Notes: generated by a model from the sequence alone, not told the origin. Counted from the first letter of the stretch, positions 30,725 to 40,141 are shown. The stretch is 64,000 nucleotides of DNA from Paenibacillus alkalitolerans (GCF_016482785.1 NZ_JAEMXM010000004.1:124001-188000); one strand, 5' to 3'. Numbers and translations are program-made.

Positions 30725-33047
30725 AGTGTTTCGCATTGAAATACCGGTTCACGTTCAGGACCAAACCAACCCGGGGCTCGACAATGCAACGAAGAAAGTA
30801 ACCGGCTTTGAGAAGGCGGCCCGCCGCACGAAAAAGCAACTGGATGAAATGAACAAAACAAGGTGGCAATTGCTGCTGTCAGCAGTAGACAATACCCATC
30901 GAGTCATCAACCGGGTTCGTTCTTCGCTGTTCGGTTTGGTCGGCCGGACATGGAACATTTCGGTCGGCATTATCGGCGCCCCCTTGCAGATGCTCAACAA
31001 TATCAAAAACACGCTGTTGAGCTTTCCGACATTAATCGCAGCGCTTGGTACCGGATTGGCGGTACAACAAGGTGTTCTTAATCCTATGAAAATGGCCGAT
31101 GAACTTACAAGGGCAAAGATCGGTTTTAATACCTTCCTCGGAGCCGAACGGGGTCCGGAGTTTATGCAAGACGTTCGACAGTTCGCAGTAAATACCCCGT
31201 TCGGCGAGAGAGAAACAAGGGAAATGGCGATACAACTCTTACCGACATTCAAGGACGACCCGAGCATGATCTTCCGCACATTGACGGCGTTCGGGGATGC
31301 GTCTTCTCTGACCGGAGCCGGCACGGAAGGGATGAAACTCTCACTTCGAGGCTTTAGACAAATCGGCGCGATTGGCAAGCTTACGATGGAAGAGCTTCGG
31401 CAAGTAACTGAAAACTTGTTGGTGCCTCTCGACCCAATTATCGAGGAGCTCGGGATCGCCAAAGAGGACTTGTCCGACTTGGGCGGACTCGGGATTGATT
31501 CTGCGAAGGCAATGGACGCAATCCTTCGGGCCTTGGAACGTCCCGTTAGCAAAGGCGGTTTTGCCGGCGGTATGGCGGCGATCATGGAAACGCTCCTGCA
31601 GCAGACCTCTATCCTACGGGATACGCTTCAGATAAAATTCGTTGAGCGCTGGGGCAAAGGGTTGGAAAGTGTAGCGATCCCAGCTCTTAAAAACATGAAT
31701 GCTTGGTTTGATCAAAACGAGGAAACGGTCGAGCGTTGGGGCAAAGCCTTGGAGGAAGCCGGTCGAATGCTTGGAACCAGCGTTGTCAACGGGATCGATT
31801 GGGTCGGGAACAAAGTTCGAGAATTGACAACGAGCCCAGAATGGAAAAACGCCACCACGCTCGGGGAAAAAATGAATGTAACATGGAATTTCCTGAAAAC
31901 CGGCTTCGATGATTGGTGGAGCCAGAATCAAGGGATCGTCGAGAGCAGCTTTCGTAATGCTGGTGGATTCTTAGGCGGTGCGCTCAAAGGTGGTATTATG
32001 GCGGCTCTTGGACTTATCGATCCATCGGGCAGCATGGATGAATCCACATTCGTAACCGCTGGACACAATGCCGGGAAGTCGTTTATTGATGGCTTTTTTG
32101 CGGAGCTTGATGTCGGCGAAATCGCAAGCCGAATGGGGGAAGTCTTCAAAAATCTCCAACCGGGTTTCGATAAAAGCCCCGGTGAGAATGCATTGGGTGT
32201 TGGAGTTGATTTGCTGGCTTTGAATGCCTTGATGGGGGTAGGCGGACTTCTTCTCGCTGGACCAAAAAGATTATGGAATATGGGAAAAGGCATCGGCAGC
32301 TGGTTCAAGGGCTTCAAGAATGCAAAATGGTTTGGCGGCAAGTCACCAGTCCCAACAGTACCTACGACACCGACACCAACGCCCAGCCCTTCTACGATTC
32401 TTGGACCCGACGGTAGGTCCATAAGCAATTACCAATACCGTCCGCCGAACTTGAAAACACCGCCCACTAAACCCACTGGATTCTGGGGGAGGGTTCGGAA
32501 TTTCTTTTCCCCGACAAAAAGTCTTGCGGACGCCACAGTAAAAACCCAATCGGCTCAGTCGATATATCGGATACCGAAAGGGCTTGAGAATTGGTTAAAC
32601 ACGATCAGGATACCCGGATGGTTGAAAACCGGAGGAAGATTTCTCGGGGCAGCGGGTATGGGTTATTCGATGTATGAAACTCAACAATGGATGAACGAAC
32701 ACAGGCTCGGCGGTAAAGATATGCAAGCCTCGCTCGGCAGAGTCGGGAATACGCTGATGGACCCGGGATCGTTTCAATCTTTCAGCTTAGCTGCTGTAAT
32801 GGAAGGGACAAAAAATGCTTGGACAGAGCTGTTTAAAGGCGGTATAAGCGTCGAAGGAGTCCCTATAGCGAAGTCCGAGCAAAAGATATCCATTGAAGTG
32901 AATGCGAGCCCGCAATTTAGCATCCAGTCTGCTGCAACATCAGATGAGGTGTTGAGCGTGATTCGCTCAAATTCCAGAGAGATCGGCAATGTGATTTCTG
33001 AGGAGATCGCGATCAAGATGGAAGAATCAAACAACAACATGCCTTAA
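30717..33047 (+). CDS. Tape measure protein
   Basis: 776 aa from ATG 30717 (AAGGGGGTGG 8 nt upstream). It begins with a tail-length domain (FRIEIPVHVQDQTNPGLDNA, then TKKVTGFEKAARRTKKQLDE). It has hydrophobic segments near 100-120 and 495-515 and the typical phage tape-measure core with NTPFGERETREMA and GMKLSLRGFRQIGAIGKLTM. A Pro/Thr-rich linker (PTVPTTPTPTPSPST) divides it from a C-terminal part. It sets tail length and probably enters the membrane. Confidence 0.93.
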   Translation: MAEVFRIEIPVHVQDQTNPGLDNATKKVTGFEKAARRTKKQLDEMNKTRWQLLLSAVDNTHRVINRVRSSLFGLVGRTWNISVGIIGAPLQMLNNIKNTLLSFPTLIAALGTGLAVQQGVLNPMKMADELTRAKIGFNTFLGAERGPEFMQDVRQFAVNTPFGERETREMAIQLLPTFKDDPSMIFRTLTAFGDASSLTGAGTEGMKLSLRGFRQIGAIGKLTMEELRQVTENLLVPLDPIIEELGIAKEDLSDLGGLGIDSAKAMDAILRALERPVSKGGFAGGMAAIMETLLQQTSILRDTLQIKFVERWGKGLESVAIPALKNMNAWFDQNEETVERWGKALEEAGRMLGTSVVNGIDWVGNKVRELTTSPEWKNATTLGEKMNVTWNFLKTGFDDWWSQNQGIVESSFRNAGGFLGGALKGGIMAALGLIDPSGSMDESTFVTAGHNAGKSFIDGFFAELDVGEIASRMGEVFKNLQPGFDKSPGENALGVGVDLLALNALMGVGGLLLAGPKRLWNMGKGIGSWFKGFKNAKWFGGKSPVPTVPTTPTPTPSPSTILGPDGRSISNYQYRPPNLKTPPTKPTGFWGRVRNFFSPTKSLADATVKTQSAQSIYRIPKGLENWLNTIRIPGWLKTGGRFLGAAGMGYSMYETQQWMNEHRLGGKDMQASLGRVGNTLMDPGSFQSFSLAAVMEGTKNAWTELFKGGISVEGVPIAKSEQKISIEVNASPQFSIQSAATSDEVLSVIRSNSREIGNVISEEIAIKMEESNNNMP

Positions 33048-33075
33048 ATAAATTGACGGTTAAGGAGTAGATTGG

Positions 33076-33729
33076 ATGGACTTCTACCTGACGTCGATCA
33101 AGCAAAATCAGCGGCTTCAACTGCCAATGAATCCAAAAGAGATTACAGCGAATACCGGCGCGAGGGTCATATCATTCGAGACGATCGCGTTAGGCGAAAT
33201 CTCTAAGCCAAAGGGGAAGAAGGCCGCTAGAATTCCGCTGGAGGGGATCTTCCCGGGGGCATCCCGTCAGAGTCTTGGGATCACCAAGGACTGGAAAGAA
33301 CCGAGATACTATGTGGACATTCTCCAGAAGTGGAGAGATAACGGGGAGCAGCTCCGCTTATTGGTTACTGAAACACCTTTGAATTTAGACGTATTCATCG
33401 ACACGTTCGATCACACATATACCGGCGGGCACGGGGATATCTCATACCGTATCGATCTGGTGCAAGATATTCCTTTGCGCATCTATACCGTCCAAGAGGC
33501 GCAGCAGCAGACGGCAAGCTCCCCGAAATCATCCCGTATGACCCCGGAGCCGCCGCGCACGTACACGGTACGGAGCGGTGACACTCTTTGGACGATTGCG
33601 AAGAAGACGCTGCAGGACGGATCACGCTGGAAGGAAATCTATAATGCAAATAAAGCTTTAATTGGACCGAACCCGGATACCATTGTTCCCGGACAATCGC
33701 TTCGAATCCCTGGCGGTGTTGCGGGATGA
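33076..33729 (+). CDS. xkdP: LysM-containing tail protein (XkdP)
   Basis: 217 aa, AAGGAG upstream. N-terminal part: DFYLTSIKQNQRLQLPMNPK and VISFETIALGEISKPKGKKA, the XkdP start. C-terminal LysM domain, about 163-213: YTVRSGDTLWTIAKKTLQDG, then WKEIYNANKALIGPNPD. It binds the peptidoglycan or joins baseplate parts. Confidence 0.93.
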   Translation: MDFYLTSIKQNQRLQLPMNPKEITANTGARVISFETIALGEISKPKGKKAARIPLEGIFPGASRQSLGITKDWKEPRYYVDILQKWRDNGEQLRLLVTETPLNLDVFIDTFDHTYTGGHGDISYRIDLVQDIPLRIYTVQEAQQQTASSPKSSRMTPEPPRTYTVRSGDTLWTIAKKTLQDGSRWKEIYNANKALIGPNPDTIVPGQSLRIPGGVAG

Positions 33730-34715
33730 TTGACGTTAAAGACGTTGAATATGATTTGGTTGTGTACTCTCCAGCCGGTCAACGCTTATCCCTGAACGAC
33801 GCGCTTAAGTCTCTTGAATGGGAAGAACAACCGGAGGAATTGGCCGTTAGGCTGACGGCCGAGCTGCACAATGCCCCTTACGGGAGCGGACATCTCCATC
33901 AGTTGCTCCCTCTTGGCGGGAAAGTGTTTCTATTCTCGGATTGGGGCGAAGGCTGGCAAGAGATATTCCGCGGAACCATCTTCCGCCCCGAGAATCTTGA
34001 GGACCCGTTACGAAACGTCACCATTACTGCATACGATTCATTGATTTACTTGGCAAAAAGCCAGGACGATCGATTGTACGCAAGCGGGACCAAAGGAAAG
34101 ACGATTATCGAAGATATCGCCAAAGCGTGGAAAATCCCGATCGGTACCATTGAAGGGCCGAATGTGGGGTTATCCAAGCAGGTGTATCGATCGCAACGGC
34201 TTTCCCAGATGTATGATACCGTCATAAAGGAATCCAAAAAGCGGGGCGATGGGAAGTACATTGTTCGATCAAAACAAGATAAAATCGATGTCATTCGACC
34301 GGGGAAAAACACCCCGGTTTATTCTTTTGTTGAAGGAGTCAGCAACCCAAGAGAGATTCAAAGTATCGAAAATCTTATCACTCGGGTTAAGGTTGTCGGT
34401 GCGGCTTCTGACGGTGAGCGGCGCCCAATCATCGCCACGATGGACGGCAGGACGGAATTTGGCATCCTCCAGGAGCTCGTATACGAAGACCAATACGACA
34501 CCCCAGCCGCAGCGAAGACAGGAGCGAAAGAGCTTCTTGACGAGAGGGGAAAGCCGGAAAAACAACAAGCGTTCGAACATCCGGACCTTCCTTTTCTGCG
34601 CCGCGGCGATAAGATTTACGTTCGCCGCGGCACGCTTAATGGGTATTATATCGTGTCCGGAATCAGCCATAATGCAACCAAGCGAACGATGAGAGTGGAG
34701 GTGGAGGATGAGTGA
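33726..34715 (+). CDS. xkdQ: Tail hub protein (XkdQ, gpD-like)
   Basis: 329 aa, ATGA overlap with xkdP. Pattern IDVKDVEYDLVVYSPAGQRL, then LEWEEQPEELAVRLTAELHN, GTIFRPENLEDPLRNVTITA and a C-terminal LPFLRRGDKIYVRRGTLNGY. It corresponds to T4 gp27/P2 gpD, the hub of the baseplate. Confidence 0.92.
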   Translation: MIDVKDVEYDLVVYSPAGQRLSLNDALKSLEWEEQPEELAVRLTAELHNAPYGSGHLHQLLPLGGKVFLFSDWGEGWQEIFRGTIFRPENLEDPLRNVTITAYDSLIYLAKSQDDRLYASGTKGKTIIEDIAKAWKIPIGTIEGPNVGLSKQVYRSQRLSQMYDTVIKESKKRGDGKYIVRSKQDKIDVIRPGKNTPVYSFVEGVSNPREIQSIENLITRVKVVGAASDGERRPIIATMDGRTEFGILQELVYEDQYDTPAAAKTGAKELLDERGKPEKQQAFEHPDLPFLRRGDKIYVRRGTLNGYYIVSGISHNATKRTMRVEVEDE

Positions 34716-35050
34716 ATAACGGGTACAACCGCCTGGCCCGGACAATAGGTAATCGGATAAACCGTGGAATGCAGGCCCCCGATCCGCTTGAGCTCGGGAA
34801 CATCGAGGGGGACATGAGTCTGAAGTTGGATCGGTTTCCGATTCCATTTCCTCCAGGTCAATATCTCGTATGCAGAGCTTTAACGATCTCTGACCCGATG
34901 GTAACGACCGAGCCGGCAGGCACCGATATGCACAGCCATCAAGTCAAGCCTCCAACTCAATTAAAAGCGCTCGAGGTAGGCGACCGTGTATTGGTCGCTT
35001 GGGTTAATGGTGGTACAGATCCCGTAATCATCGATGTGGTGGTGACGTAA
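34712..35050 (+). CDS. xkdR: Baseplate protein (XkdR, DUF2577)
   Basis: 112 aa, GTG start after GGAGGTGGAGG. DUF2577 pattern: YNRLARTIGNRINRGMQAPD, then RFPIPFPPGQYLVCRALT and LEVGDRVLVAWVNGGTDPVI. It is a small OB-fold component that probably fills the spike position between hub and wedge. Confidence 0.88.
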   Translation: MNNGYNRLARTIGNRINRGMQAPDPLELGNIEGDMSLKLDRFPIPFPPGQYLVCRALTISDPMVTTEPAGTDMHSHQVKPPTQLKALEVGDRVLVAWVNGGTDPVIIDVVVT

Positions 35051-35051
35051 A

Positions 35052-35489
35052 ATGCCTCAATTATTTCCAACTTTTGAACCGCCGGAGATCGTGGAGGACG
35101 AACAACAGAATACGCCGGAGTATCCTAAATCCCTGCTGTTCGATTTCGAAAGCGGGGATTTTGTTTTGGACGGCGCCGGCCGACTGGTTGAAACTGACGG
35201 ACATACCGCTTGGGTGCAATGGTGCGAAAAAGCCGTTCTCACCGAACGCTTTGCATTCCTAGTATACGGAACTGATTTCGGTTCAGAGCTGTCCCAAGCA
35301 AAGAACGAGCCGAACCGTGCAGCTGTTCAATCGTATGTCGAACGCGAAATTACGGAAGCGCTCCTCATTGACCCCAGGACCGAGGCCGTCCGAGACTTTG
35401 CGTTTTCTTGGTCTGGTGATCAATTGACAATTTCCTTTACTGTACTCCCCGTGATCGGAGATCCTGCAAGACTGGAGGTGAATGTCTGA
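35052..35489 (+). CDS. xkdS: Baseplate wedge protein (XkdS, gp25-like/DUF2634)
   Basis: 145 aa. LFDFESGDFVLDGAGRLVE, then WVQWCEKAVLTERFAFLVYG and YGTDFGSELSQ show the DUF2634/gp25 lysozyme-like baseplate family. It starts the sheath. GGTGGTGACG precedes the ATG. Confidence 0.9.
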   Translation: MPQLFPTFEPPEIVEDEQQNTPEYPKSLLFDFESGDFVLDGAGRLVETDGHTAWVQWCEKAVLTERFAFLVYGTDFGSELSQAKNEPNRAAVQSYVEREITEALLIDPRTEAVRDFAFSWSGDQLTISFTVLPVIGDPARLEVNV

Positions 35490-35490
35490 T

Positions 35491-37068
35491 ATGCCCGTTA
35501 CATTACCATCTTTTCCGGATGATGACTTTTCATTTGAAGGAATTATATCGCGAATGCTCGAGTCTCTGCCGGCGGATTTTGATACGTCCGAGGGCAGCAC
35601 AATATACGACATGCTTTCACCGGCTGCCATTGAAATGGCGCTTGCTGCGATATTGGCACAGCAGGTCCTTGAACGCGGTTTTGCCAGCACGACGTTCGGC
35701 GCGTATCTTGATTTTCGAGCTGATGAGCATGGCTTAATACGTCGCGCAGCGGTCAAGGCGACGGGTACTGTGACGTTCACCGGCACGGAAGGTACGACGA
35801 TTCCGGCGGGAACAAGAGTGAGCACGGCCAGCACGGAGACCGTTCCGGCGATCATGTTTACGACGGATGCAGCGGTTACGATCGCGGCAGGGCAAACAAC
35901 GGTCAATGTGGCTATCACGGCGGAGGACGCCGGAATATCGGGGAATGTTGCAACAGACACGATCCAATTCCTTGCAGAGCCGATTGCCGGTATCACTGCT
36001 GTCACCAACGCTGCCGCAACAACAGGAGGAACGGACGAAGAGAACGATACCGATCTCCTCTCCCGGTATTTAACCAAAGTCCGATCCCCTTCCGCCGGCG
36101 GGAATAAAGCGGATTATGTGAACTGGGCGCTTGAAGTAACGGGTGTTGGCGGCGTATCCGTCGTACCGGTCCGGGACGGTCCGGGAACGGTGAGCGTTGC
36201 AATCATCAGCACCAACAAAGAACCGGCAAGTCAGACGTTGGTCGATTCCGTGCAGAATTATATCGCTCCACCTTGGTTGAACGAAAAGGAAGCTGAGACG
36301 ATGACGCTCGGCGGCTTCGGAACGTCCGTTGATAATACGCAAACGGATGACACCGGGGACAGTGTGAAGATGGTCTATGATGCAAATGGGACCGGGACGC
36401 TTACGCATACGAGTTTGAACACGCTATTGCAGCAGCCGGGTATTTGGCAGGCGCGGGTTCGGGTCAAAGCGGACAGTATAGCGGGTGCAAACGATCTGCT
36501 TCAGATTGGGATATGGAACGTATCCGCCGGCGCATGGGCGAAGATATCGGTGTCCAGCTCGACAGATGCCGTACAAACGCTTCAAGCAAACGATTTGACG
36601 ACCGCGTTCGGTAACATAATTCAAGCGTTTTACTGGAACGGACAGGATATGATCGAGCTGCGGGTTACGCGCTTGCAAGCCGATACCACAACGATTGTTT
36701 GGATTGATCAGGTCGAGTATCGCTCCACATTCAGCAAAGACACGGGCAGTGGCAAAGCGCCAATCGGCGCCCGTGTAACGGTGCAATCGGCGACAGCGGT
36801 GACGATCACCGTTTCAGCAACACTCATCATCGCTACCGGTTACAACGCGGACAGCGTGAAGGCTGCTGCCCGACAGGCCATAACGGATTATATTAAATCT
36901 CTGGCATTTTCCGATGATAACGATGTTCGGTATGTACGGATCGGTCAGGCGATTCTCGACACGGCCGGGGTGCAGGATTATCAAAACTTGACCGTGAACG
37001 GAAGTACCGCAAACGTCACGATTGGCGATCAAGAAGTCGCGGTAACGGGGAGTGTGACGCTCACATGA
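35491..37068 (+). CDS. xkdT: Baseplate J protein (XkdT) with an inserted domain
   Basis: 525 aa from ATG 35491, 10 nt after GGAGGTG (ATG 35482 would be only 1 nt away). Both ends match baseplate J/gp47: SLPADFDTSEGSTIYDMLSP near the start and IGARVTVQSATAVTITVSAT near the end. Between NYIAPPW (about 261-267) and GKAPIGA (about 420) lie about 155 extra residues with a beta-sandwich look (GTLTHTSLNTLLQQPGIWQA, MIELRVTRLQADTTTIVWID). Usual length is about 350 aa. The insert resembles a carbohydrate-binding module and may help adsorption. Confidence 0.9.
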   Translation: MPVTLPSFPDDDFSFEGIISRMLESLPADFDTSEGSTIYDMLSPAAIEMALAAILAQQVLERGFASTTFGAYLDFRADEHGLIRRAAVKATGTVTFTGTEGTTIPAGTRVSTASTETVPAIMFTTDAAVTIAAGQTTVNVAITAEDAGISGNVATDTIQFLAEPIAGITAVTNAAATTGGTDEENDTDLLSRYLTKVRSPSAGGNKADYVNWALEVTGVGGVSVVPVRDGPGTVSVAIISTNKEPASQTLVDSVQNYIAPPWLNEKEAETMTLGGFGTSVDNTQTDDTGDSVKMVYDANGTGTLTHTSLNTLLQQPGIWQARVRVKADSIAGANDLLQIGIWNVSAGAWAKISVSSSTDAVQTLQANDLTTAFGNIIQAFYWNGQDMIELRVTRLQADTTTIVWIDQVEYRSTFSKDTGSGKAPIGARVTVQSATAVTITVSATLIIATGYNADSVKAAARQAITDYIKSLAFSDDNDVRYVRIGQAILDTAGVQDYQNLTVNGSTANVTIGDQEVAVTGSVTLT

Positions 37069-37634
37069 CCGAGTTAACAAGCCCGCGCGGGCAAACCATG
37101 CTGACGTATTTGCCCCGATACTACGAGGCAAGCCGAGTCATGCGCTCGCTGCTCCAAGCTGAAGGAGCGGAAGTGGACAAGATCCGTCAAGCGCTCAACG
37201 AAACGCTCGACCAGTTTTTTGCTCGAACTGCGACGTGGGGGTTGAACGACTGGGAAGAAGAGCTCGGGCTTGCACCTGCAACGGATCAGCCGGATTCGGA
37301 AAGGCGGGACCGGATCGTCTCCCGGATACGCGGAACGGGAACGGCAACGATCAGAGTTGTCAAGGATGTGGCGGAGAGCTACGACAACGGGGAGATCGAC
37401 GTCATTGAGGATTACGCTGCATATATCGTGACAGTTCGATTCGTGGATACGACAGGTATTCCACCGAACCTGGAAGATCTGAAAGCGGCAGTTCGCGCGG
37501 TGCTTCCAGCGCACCTGGCCTTGGAGTACGAGTTCAATTATTTCATCTATGACGAGCTGGACGCGAAAAACTGGACTTGGGACCAGGTGGATTCCTTCGC
37601 CTACACCTGGGATCAATGGGAGGTGCTTAATTAA
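37065..37634 (+). CDS. xkdU: Baseplate/tail protein (XkdU, YmfQ/DUF2313)
   Basis: 189 aa, overlapping xkdT. MLTYLPRYYEASRVMRSLLQ, then DWEEELGLAPATDQPDSERR and IDVIEDYAAYIVTVRF match the YmfQ family that links baseplate and fibre. The C-terminus ends with two near-identical WD(Q/K)-type segments (NWTWDQVDSFAYTWDQWEVL), a common feature of Gram-positive members. Confidence 0.92.
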   Translation: MTELTSPRGQTMLTYLPRYYEASRVMRSLLQAEGAEVDKIRQALNETLDQFFARTATWGLNDWEEELGLAPATDQPDSERRDRIVSRIRGTGTATIRVVKDVAESYDNGEIDVIEDYAAYIVTVRFVDTTGIPPNLEDLKAAVRAVLPAHLALEYEFNYFIYDELDAKNWTWDQVDSFAYTWDQWEVLN

Positions 37635-38518
37635 TGCCTGACTATACGTCGAAGCTCAATTTACCGAAACCATTGGGGAACGAGACGGTCAATAGAGCAA
37701 ACCATAGTGCGCTTGTCGACGCGCTTGAGCAAAACGCCGCATCGCAAGCGCAGGCCGATCAACCATTCTTTCTTAAAACGGCTGTGTATACTAGCGGAAC
37801 AAATACAATCGATTTAACCTTTGGCCCAGGCCGCGCTTCTTTCCTCGGAACATTGGTTTCCAAAGCGGCGGACAGCACATACAGCATCAACTCCCCGGCT
37901 GCAAATACAAACTATCATGTGTACCTAAAGTCTGATGGGACATACACGAATAACACCACAGGGGCAGAAGTCGACGGAGCGGTACTGATTTGGAAGGTAT
38001 CCACCGGTGCAACGGTTGATACACTGACGAAGCAGGACTTGCGTGGACAACTTCCGGGAGCGGCGGCGCAGACAGTGAAAGATCAATTGGACGCCCACAA
38101 AGCCGCAGCCACGCTCGACCATCCGGATGGCAGCGTCACGACTTCAAAGATCGCCAATGGAGCGGTCACCGCCGCTAAAGTAGCTGCAGACGTGGCGACG
38201 CAGGCGGAGTTGGACAACCACATCGCCGACTATGTTAGGCAACCTGGATACGCAGTCACTACCGGCTCATCTAATATATATGCAATTACACTTAACCCCG
38301 CACCCACATCTTACGTTGATGGAATGGGCGTTGCAATTAAACCCAACGCTACAAACACTGGAGCATCGACTTTGAACGTAAATGGTTTAGGTGCAAAACC
38401 TATCAAAAAGCAAGACGGTAGTGATTTAAATAATTTTGATTTTATGTTAGACGCAATTTATACTCTTCGTTACAGCGCTACGGCGAATTCAGGTGCGGGC
38501 GCTTTTATCTTACAATAA
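37634..38518 (+). CDS. Tail fibre protein
   Basis: 294 aa, GGGAGGTGC upstream. The N-terminal part (YTSKLNLPKPLGNETVNRAN) is the standard fibre attachment domain of XkdV-type proteins. The middle has a short helical stem (VTTSKIANGAVTAAKVAADV). The last 80 residues (YAITLNPAPTSYVDGMGVAI, TLNVNGLGAKPIKKQDGSDL) are a beta domain coded by clearly more AT-rich DNA (from about 38265), suggesting it was swapped in. Confidence 0.85.
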   Translation: MPDYTSKLNLPKPLGNETVNRANHSALVDALEQNAASQAQADQPFFLKTAVYTSGTNTIDLTFGPGRASFLGTLVSKAADSTYSINSPAANTNYHVYLKSDGTYTNNTTGAEVDGAVLIWKVSTGATVDTLTKQDLRGQLPGAAAQTVKDQLDAHKAAATLDHPDGSVTTSKIANGAVTAAKVAADVATQAELDNHIADYVRQPGYAVTTGSSNIYAITLNPAPTSYVDGMGVAIKPNATNTGASTLNVNGLGAKPIKKQDGSDLNNFDFMLDAIYTLRYSATANSGAGAFILQ

Positions 38519-38602
38519 GCGATTTCGAGCGAATTAAGCATTACTGCGATCGGACTGGGCAACGCACAGACGATAACCGAAGAACCGTATATAGAGTAAT
38601 TC
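38519..38602 (+). pseudogene. Remnant of an alternative fibre C-terminus
   Basis: Directly behind the fibre's TAA the same frame stays open for 27 codons (AISSELSITAIGLGNAQTIT, then EEPYIE) to TAA at 38600-38602. The base composition is again like the rest of the prophage. It looks like the old C-terminal end left after the present AT-rich tip replaced it, or a readthrough extension. Confidence 0.4.
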
Positions 38603-38603
38603 G

Positions 38604-38632
38604 CCCCGAGCTGATCGGGGTTATTTTATTTT
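38604..38632 (+). terminator. Rho-independent terminator
   Basis: CCCCGA/TCGGGG with a 5-nt loop, then TTATTTTATTTT. The tail runs into the ribosome-binding site AGGAGGCGG of the next gene; the same layout returns at 43264. Confidence 0.8.
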
Positions 38633-38647
38633 AGGAGGCGGCTGTAA

Positions 38648-40141
38648 ATGCAGGCGAAAAAACACTTCTTCGATCCGTATACGCAAAAAACATATGTAGC
38701 TGGGCAACGTTACGTTCCTGTATCGGACGAATCTGCGAAATGGTTGCTTGATCAAGGTGCGATCGAATATGATTTGGCGGAGAAAGCAACGCGCGAATTT
38801 GTACCGAGACAACTCGTTCCTTCCGCGTTGTTGCGCTTGCCTTCCGTTATGACTACTACACCTACAATCCAGTTGGGGGCAAATGGTGGAGCAAGTCAAA
38901 TTACAAATAGTGTTCTAAAAGCGTCAATAAGCGGAGATGTTGTAAGCAATTTATTCCGTTATCATGGTGACATGATTAAAGCTGGAACGACGTACCCTGA
39001 CCCCAATTTTGTTAAAAATATAGCAAAAACAATTAACAACCAACAATGGGACATTACCATCGATTTTGATCATTACGGATCAGAATTTGAAATACTTGAA
39101 AAAGGATTAAATAATAAATGCCGCATATTGATCGATGAAGGTTATGGGTATGAGTTAGCGCATAGCGGAACATTGAGTGGCGGACCAGCAGATGGCGGAT
39201 TGTATTTGCGATGGGTCGATTTTGGTGTTGCGAAACTTCGTAGGATTCGAATTGAGTATTATTTAGGATATTTTGGCGGAATTAGAATAGGGCCAAACGA
39301 CACTCTATTCCCTCCGTCAAGACCGGCGGGTAAAAGGGCTATTTTTATGGGTGATTCCTTCACTGAAGGAGGTTCATCCGGTTTTCCACAGGGTTTGAGT
39401 TATGGTGCAATTACTTCCGTATTATTAGGGTGGGAGTTCTGGAATAGCGGAGTTGGCGCTACTGGATATATAAACCCTGGCCCTGCCGGTCGGGTGAAAT
39501 TCCAAGACCGAGTACAACATGACGTGATTGGATACAACCCTGATGTTGTTGTTATCGCCGGTGGAATCAATGATGAAAGTTATACGTATGCGGATGTATT
39601 GAGCGCAAGTGATTTGTTATTTAAAACGGTCAGGGAGGGGCTTCCTAATACGGAAATCTACGTGGTTGGCCCTTGGTCTCCCGGTACAGCTACCGCAGCC
39701 AGAAAGAGCGTTAGAGATGCGTTGCAAGTTTCTGCTTTAAAATATGGGTTACCATTCATTGATCCAATTGCCGGAATTACCTATTGCCAAGGAAATGCCA
39801 TAAATAATGCTTTTGGTGAATGGGTAACAGGTTCCGGAAATGCAGGAATATCACTAACACCGTGGGCAGCAAGTACTGCATACTCGTTAAACCAAACCGT
39901 TACAAATGTTGGAAATGTGTATAAATGTACTACGGCAGGGACATCTGCTACGTCTGGAGGACCAACAGGTACAGGTACGGGCATTGTCGATGGGACAGCA
40001 ATATGGGCGTATGATCGTCCTGCAACCGGCAACTCATTTCTCTTCACGAGCAGTGACGGTACCCACCCAACGCCCGATGGTCACAGCTATTTAGGTGAGA
40101 GATTGGCTACAGAAATTTTAAAGATATATCGACGCCTTTAA
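38648..40141 (+). CDS. Tail-associated SGNH/GDSL hydrolase with carbohydrate-binding insert
   Basis: 497 aa, AGGAGGCGG upstream. Residues 1-45 are the FFDPYT domain shared with the head accessory protein at 25297. Residues about 80-200 are a beta-rich domain. The SGNH hydrolase follows: block I FMGDSFTEGG (nucleophile Ser), block III AGGINDESY, block V SDGTHPTPDGH (Asp-His). Between blocks III and V sits a binding module (STAYSLNQTVTNVGNVYKCT, TSGGPTGTGTGIVDGTAIW). It probably deacetylates or cleaves surface glycans during adsorption. Confidence 0.85.
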   Translation: MQAKKHFFDPYTQKTYVAGQRYVPVSDESAKWLLDQGAIEYDLAEKATREFVPRQLVPSALLRLPSVMTTTPTIQLGANGGASQITNSVLKASISGDVVSNLFRYHGDMIKAGTTYPDPNFVKNIAKTINNQQWDITIDFDHYGSEFEILEKGLNNKCRILIDEGYGYELAHSGTLSGGPADGGLYLRWVDFGVAKLRRIRIEYYLGYFGGIRIGPNDTLFPPSRPAGKRAIFMGDSFTEGGSSGFPQGLSYGAITSVLLGWEFWNSGVGATGYINPGPAGRVKFQDRVQHDVIGYNPDVVVIAGGINDESYTYADVLSASDLLFKTVREGLPNTEIYVVGPWSPGTATAARKSVRDALQVSALKYGLPFIDPIAGITYCQGNAINNAFGEWVTGSGNAGISLTPWAASTAYSLNQTVTNVGNVYKCTTAGTSATSGGPTGTGTGIVDGTAIWAYDRPATGNSFLFTSSDGTHPTPDGHSYLGERLATEILKIYRRL

